A stretch of 10,000 nucleotides of DNA, from the NCBI GenBank assembly GCA_008636095.1, contig VSJD01000320.1, positions 1 through 10,000 on the forward strand, in the 5' to 3' direction. The stretch comes from Kiritimatiellota bacterium. Lineage in GTDB: Bacteria > Verrucomicrobiota > Kiritimatiellia > JAAZAB01. How positions within the stretch are numbered: position 1 is the first letter of the stretch; every line of letters begins with the position of its first letter. The position numbers and the translations under genes are program-made. The notes beneath the pieces are model-generated. The model saw only the letters and a program-made list of their open reading frames with translations. It searched no databases and had not been told where the DNA came from. Positions 7,801 to 10,000 of the stretch are shown here, in pieces.

Positions 7801-8175
7801 GCCGTATATTGTGACGGCTATTGGTCAATCTACTCTCTGGCGAACGGAATTATACTCCTTAACGCCGGCGCCTGGGGCGGACCGGGCTGGACCCCTGCGC
7901 CAGGGGACTATGACGGTGACGGCATTTCCGACCTGGCCGTGTATTGTGACGGCTACTGGTCCATCTACTCGTTGGCAAACGGAATCATTCTCCTCAACGC
8001 CGGCGCCTGGGGCGGACCGGATTCCATCACGGTGCCAGGCGACTATGATGGTGACCGCAAGTCCGACCTGACCGTGTATCGTGACGGCAATTGGTCCATC
8101 TACTCGCTGGCAAACGGAATTATCCGCCTCAACGGTGACACCTGGGGTGGGCCGGGCTGGACCCCGGTGCGTTAA
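4852..8175 (+). CDS. Large secreted delta-60 (DUF5122) beta-propeller protein with C-terminal VCBS/FG-GAP-like repeats, copy 2
   Basis: The 1107-aa product is a paralogue of the preceding gene with the same plan: signal peptide (hydrophobic core about 13-28, probable cleavage near GLGQ, residues 30-33), 14 delta-60 repeats (47 to about 735), a linker with TWTRTGTSPEVWRTTFEQS and IRARGYA, and six 45-aa DYDGD repeats (839-1107) ending GWTPVR. Units 1-3, 7, 8, 9 and 14 can be paired one to one with copy 1 by distinctive residues, such as EVAGQ in unit 2 and RLYPDGRTDQ in unit 7. Unit 9 has lost the usual DGK (SNDMIVAAG) and unit 10 has GEDR after a Trp, so individual blades vary. It lies 246 bp after copy 1 on the same strand. 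Export is well supported; ligand, anchoring and function are unknown, with a surface binding or matrix role being inference. Long open frames on the opposite strand reflect repeat periodicity. Confidence 0.9.
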   Translation: MNTVVTAKGGFQRTAGLFLAVGLLMAAETGLGQYAEDGFNPDANDFVYAIATQADGKIILGGNFDTIGGVARTSVARVLPDGRLDTTFAPGVIPSSIVEALAIQADGKVIIGGEFSEVAGQTRYNLARLNADGSLDAAFNPNTVATEADKSIAALAIQPDGKIIVGGFFVNLGGQMISFIGRLNADGSLDTAFNPTANGDVNAIVIQPDGKILVGGDFSSIGGAARSYIARLNCDGSLDTSFVVTNANNEVYSLAIQADGKILAGGLFTTIGGQDRNFIARLNTDGSVDTAFNPNANGEVMALAIQPNGKIVAGGTFTTLGGTARIRIGRLNLDGTVDDTFESPGGVNGLVCTLAVQADGKVLAGGVFTTLGNVLRNYIGRLYPDGRTDQDFDPAASLPIYAMALQTDGNILIGGPFHSLQNGADLRQHIARIHNDDTTDTAFDPGAGDTVYGLAVQSNDMIVAAGIFHTLAGGVERLNFGRLSADGTLDAALNPAPNAPVYALAMQTDGKIVAGGGFTKLWGEDRFYIGRLNADGPLDSSFTLGALALVKTVAMQPDGKILVGGAFTTLGDQPRLYIGRFNADGSLDTSFDPGADSTIFTMAVQADGKIIVGGAFTTLGGQPRNCIGRLNADGSLDTEFNPNLNVGDSVLSIVLQADGKILIGGSFTTVGVVPVACNNIARLNADGSLDTTFDLTDGAVSVVYSMALQTDGKIIVGGAFDTIGGKVRKYLARIANTEAALQSLSVGNTGNAVTWTRTGTSPEVWRTTFEQSTDGTAWTSLGTGTRITNGWQITGLSLPFNQMVYIRARGYAAGGIYNSSASIYESVRLCYLPNRIDNDFDGDRKSDLAVYRDGYWSIYLMAGSVLFTNAGVWGGADSIPVPGDYDGDRKSDLAVYCDGYWSIYSLANGIISLNAGIWGGPDWTPVSGDYDGDGISDLAAYCEGYWSIYSLANGTILSNAGAWGGPGWTPVPGDYDGDGISDLAVYCDGYWSIYSLANGIILLNAGAWGGPGWTPAPGDYDGDGISDLAVYCDGYWSIYSLANGIILLNAGAWGGPDSITVPGDYDGDRKSDLTVYRDGNWSIYSLANGIIRLNGDTWGGPGWTPVR
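4990..7056 (+). repeat. 14 tandem delta-60 repeats, copy 2
   Basis: Same unit pattern and number as in copy 1, with units of 49-55 aa. Differences from copy 1 are spread over all units and include many synonymous changes, in contrast to the near-identical 3' repeat block. Unit 2 has a longer turn (TVATEADKS) and unit 13 an extra loop (VVPVACNN). Confidence 0.85.
7366..8172 (+). repeat. Six tandem 135-bp repeats encoding 45-aa VCBS/FG-GAP-like units, copy 2
   Basis: Unit starts are 7366, 7501, 7636, 7771, 7906 and 8041. Units 4 and 5 are almost the same as each other in protein. As in copy 1, the four inner units carry TGT (Cys) where the outer two carry CGT (Arg). By direct comparison 7601-7780 differs from 4031-4210 at only two of 180 positions. 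Confidence 0.9.
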
Positions 8176-8273
8176 ATATTGTCCGTAACTGTGGACCTTT
8201 TCGGGGATGCCGTAAACGTGCATTCGCTGATTTATGTGTTCAAAGTTCATTACCACAGCCATGGGATATTTCT

Positions 8274-8304
8274 TTGACAGTGATTATCGTAGTGATAGTA
8301 TATT
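8274..8304 (+). promoter_or_regulatory. Candidate sigma-70-type promoter of the RCC1-repeat gene
   Basis: A perfect TTGACA lies at 8274-8279. An AT-rich TAGTATATT follows; TAGTAT (8296-8301) gives a 16-base spacer with four of six -10 matches, and TATATT (8299-8304) gives five of six but 19 bases. The start codon is about 36 bases further. The remaining part of the 164-bp gap (8176-8273) shows only a weak GTCC/GGAC stem after the previous gene and no good terminator. Confidence 0.55.
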
Positions 8305-8327
8305 TAGCATAGATTAACAACCTGACG

Positions 8328-8333
8328 AAAGGG
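8328..8333 (+). promoter_or_regulatory. Ribosome binding site of the RCC1-repeat gene
   Basis: AAAGGG six bases before the ATG at 8340. It supports this start, which is also where a signal peptide begins. Confidence 0.65.
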
Positions 8334-8339
8334 AAAATC

Positions 8340-10000
8340 ATGAAACTTCGCACAATTCTTTTAATCAATTTATTCATTGCCGCTTCCATGACGCAGGGTG
8401 TGAACATCACCCGTATTGGCGGCGGGGTATATAATACGCTGTTGCTTAATCAGGATGGCCGGGTCTGGACCTGCGGCTTGAACTCCAGAGGCCAATTAGG
8501 TATTGGTTCATACAGTAATGTGCCCTATCTGGTTCAGGTCAGCAATCTGACGGATGTCGTTGAAATCGGCGGCAATTATTACGGTTCTTTTGCCGTAAAG
8601 AACGACGGTACGATTTGGGCCTGGGGATTAAACGACTGCGGTCAGCTGGGCATCGGTAATTACGACGACACCAACCTGCCGACCCAGGTCAATCTGACCG
8701 ATGCCCGGAAGGTTGCCGGTGGTTTTTACCACACTCTGGCAATAAAATCCGACGGCACGGCCTGTGCCTGGGGATGGAACGGCTATGGCCAGTTGGGTGA
8801 CGGCACGTATGACGACAGCAATATTCCCGTACAAGTGCAAAATATTCACAATGCCGCCGACGTTGGGGCAGGATTATTATCTTCGCTGGCATTACTGGAT
8901 GACGGCACGGTCTGGTCATGGGGCGTTGATATGTATGGTCTGCTTGGCGTCGGCGGAACAGTAGATATCACGAATGCGCCTATTCAGGTTACAACTTTAT
9001 CAAATGTAACGGCCATTGCCCTCAGATCGTCTCATGCTCTCGCGCTGAAAAGCGACGGCATGGTTTGGACTTGGGGATTAAACAACTACGGCCAGCTGGG
9101 ACTGGATCCGGCAACGACCAACATTCCCACGCAGATCGCGGGGCTGTCCAATGTAACGGCCATTGCCGCCGGCGGGAATCATTCCCTGGCGCTGAAGAGC
9201 GACGGCATGGTATGGGCCTGGGGGAATAATTATGACGGCCAACTGGGAATCGGTTCGATCGTCGTCACCAACCGTCCGACCCAGGTCATCGGGCTTTCTA
9301 ATGTAACGGCAATAGCCGCCGGCGGGAACTTTTCGCTGGCCAAGTGTCATGACGGTTCAATCTGGTTCTGGGGAAATAATTTATACGGCCAGGCCGGAAA
9401 TAATTTAACCGGTTACCGCACCACCGCCAGCCAGGTCCAAGCGCTGTCCAATATATTCGCCATCGCCAAAGGCGTCTACCACTCACTGGCCATAAATGAC
9501 GACCATACGCTTTGGGCCTGGGGCGACACTTTTATCAATGCTGAAACGGGCGATATGCAGCGCACCAATTTGCCGACACAGGTTGAAGGACTGAACGATA
9601 TCTTTGCCGCTGACGGGGGAAATTATCATTCCCTGGCGCTGAAGAGCGACGGCACGGTTTGGGCCTGGGGATATAATGAGGATGGCGAACTTGGTAACGG
9701 CACGTTTAGCAACACATACGTGCCTGGACAAGTCAGCAATCTGACCAGTGTGGCGGCGATTGCCGCGGGAGATTCTCATTCCCTGGCACTGCGAACCACC
9801 GGCTACGTTTACGGATGGGGATATAATTATTACGGCCAGTTGGGTAATGGCACGACGACCGACACTAATCTCCCCGAAATAGTTGTCTCGCTCAGCAATG
9901 TTACCGCAATTGCCGCCGGCGGGGATCACTCACTGGCGCTTAAGGCCGACCGAACAGTCCAAGCATGGGGATTTAATAATATGGGCCAATTGGGCAATGG
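8340..10000 (+). CDS. Secreted RCC1-repeat (beta-propeller) protein, 3' end outside the window
   Basis: The frame is open from the ATG at 8340 to the window end: 553 codons and two bases. Residues 1-20 form a signal peptide: K2 and R4, hydrophobic core TILLINLFIAA, small residues before a cut near TQG. From residue 23 there are ten complete RCC1-type repeats of about 50 aa and the start of an eleventh, each with the pattern V-x-AIAAGxxHSLALKSDGTVWAWGxNxxGQLGxG, then TNxPTQVxGLSN. Repeat 8 has lost GQLG (GDTFINAETGD) and repeat 7 has KCHDGSIW, so not all blades are canonical. RCC1 repeats form seven-bladed propellers that bind proteins in eukaryotes; bacterial secreted forms are mostly uncharacterised (BLIP-II is one with a known partner). 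Ten or more units exceed one propeller. It follows the two delta-60 genes in the same direction but has its own promoter-like sequence. Function is unknown. Confidence 0.88.
   Translation, partial: MKLRTILLINLFIAASMTQGVNITRIGGGVYNTLLLNQDGRVWTCGLNSRGQLGIGSYSNVPYLVQVSNLTDVVEIGGNYYGSFAVKNDGTIWAWGLNDCGQLGIGNYDDTNLPTQVNLTDARKVAGGFYHTLAIKSDGTACAWGWNGYGQLGDGTYDDSNIPVQVQNIHNAADVGAGLLSSLALLDDGTVWSWGVDMYGLLGVGGTVDITNAPIQVTTLSNVTAIALRSSHALALKSDGMVWTWGLNNYGQLGLDPATTNIPTQIAGLSNVTAIAAGGNHSLALKSDGMVWAWGNNYDGQLGIGSIVVTNRPTQVIGLSNVTAIAAGGNFSLAKCHDGSIWFWGNNLYGQAGNNLTGYRTTASQVQALSNIFAIAKGVYHSLAINDDHTLWAWGDTFINAETGDMQRTNLPTQVEGLNDIFAADGGNYHSLALKSDGTVWAWGYNEDGELGNGTFSNTYVPGQVSNLTSVAAIAAGDSHSLALRTTGYVYGWGYNYYGQLGNGTTTDTNLPEIVVSLSNVTAIAAGGDHSLALKADRTVQAWGFNNMGQLGN
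8406..10000 (+). repeat. Tandem RCC1 repeats (about 150 bp each; ten complete and an eleventh begun)
   Basis: Units start at ITRIGGG, VVEIGGN, ARKVAGG, AADVGAG, VTAIALR, VTAIAAGGNH, VTAIAAGGNF, IFAIAKG, IFAADGG, VAAIAAG and VTAIAAGGDH. Units 5, 6 and 9 share nearly identical DNA, such as TCCCTGGCGCTGAAGAGCGA in 6 and 9, which points to recent unit duplication or conversion. The array continues beyond the window. Confidence 0.85.

Larger units (their letters stand above)
4817..8184 (+). repeat. Tandem gene duplication, right copy
   Basis: Partner of 1265-4614. The right edge is AAATATTGTCC after the stop codon; beyond 8184 the sequence no longer resembles the region after copy 1. No insertion-sequence ends or target-site duplications are visible at the borders, so unequal recombination rather than transposition is the simpler reading. 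Confidence 0.85.

Noticed and set aside
1..10000. tRNA, rRNA, riboswitch, insertion sequence, attachment site or replication origin
   Set aside because: Looked for by eye on both strands; no matching structure, transposase, integrase or conserved RNA motif was seen.

Overview
The window looks like accessory chromosome of a free-living bacterium, probably in the Planctomycetes-Verrucomicrobia-Chlamydiae group (Kiritimatiellota, Verrucomicrobiota or Lentisphaerota). The evidence is indirect: long secreted proteins built from delta-60 (DUF5122) propeller repeats followed by VCBS/FG-GAP-like repeats, an RCC1-repeat protein, moderately high GC, AAGGA/GGAG-type ribosome binding sites, and short repeat elements inside a housekeeping gene. 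No single gene settles the phylum.

Left part (1-1201, minus strand): the N-terminus of a DegT/DnrJ/EryC1/StrS-type PLP aminotransferase, cut by the window edge, preceded by a complete TatD-family metal-dependent hydrolase. The TatD gene carries two in-frame repeat insertions: a block of eight degenerate 7-bp units next to a small hairpin, and a 24-bp palindromic insertion. The first replaces the region where the family's conserved HPH motif should be.

Middle (about 1265-8184, plus strand): a tandem duplication of one very large secreted-protein gene. Both copies (1101 and 1107 aa) have a signal peptide, 14 delta-60 repeats of about 49 aa, a roughly 100-aa linker domain, and six 45-aa repeats with DYDGDG calcium-loop motifs. 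Homology starts in the 5' leader (about 35 bp before each ATG) and ends 9 bp after each stop codon. The propeller halves have clearly diverged, but much of the 3' repeat block is almost identical between copies, which suggests gene conversion.

Right part (8340-10000, plus strand): a third secreted repeat protein, with its own promoter-like sequence, a signal peptide and at least ten RCC1 repeats. It is still open at the window end. The three plus-strand genes form a small cluster of exported beta-propeller-type proteins, best guessed to be cell-surface or extracellular binding proteins; the sequence gives no direct clue to their ligand. I see no RNA genes, transposase, CRISPR array or recognisable defence system here.
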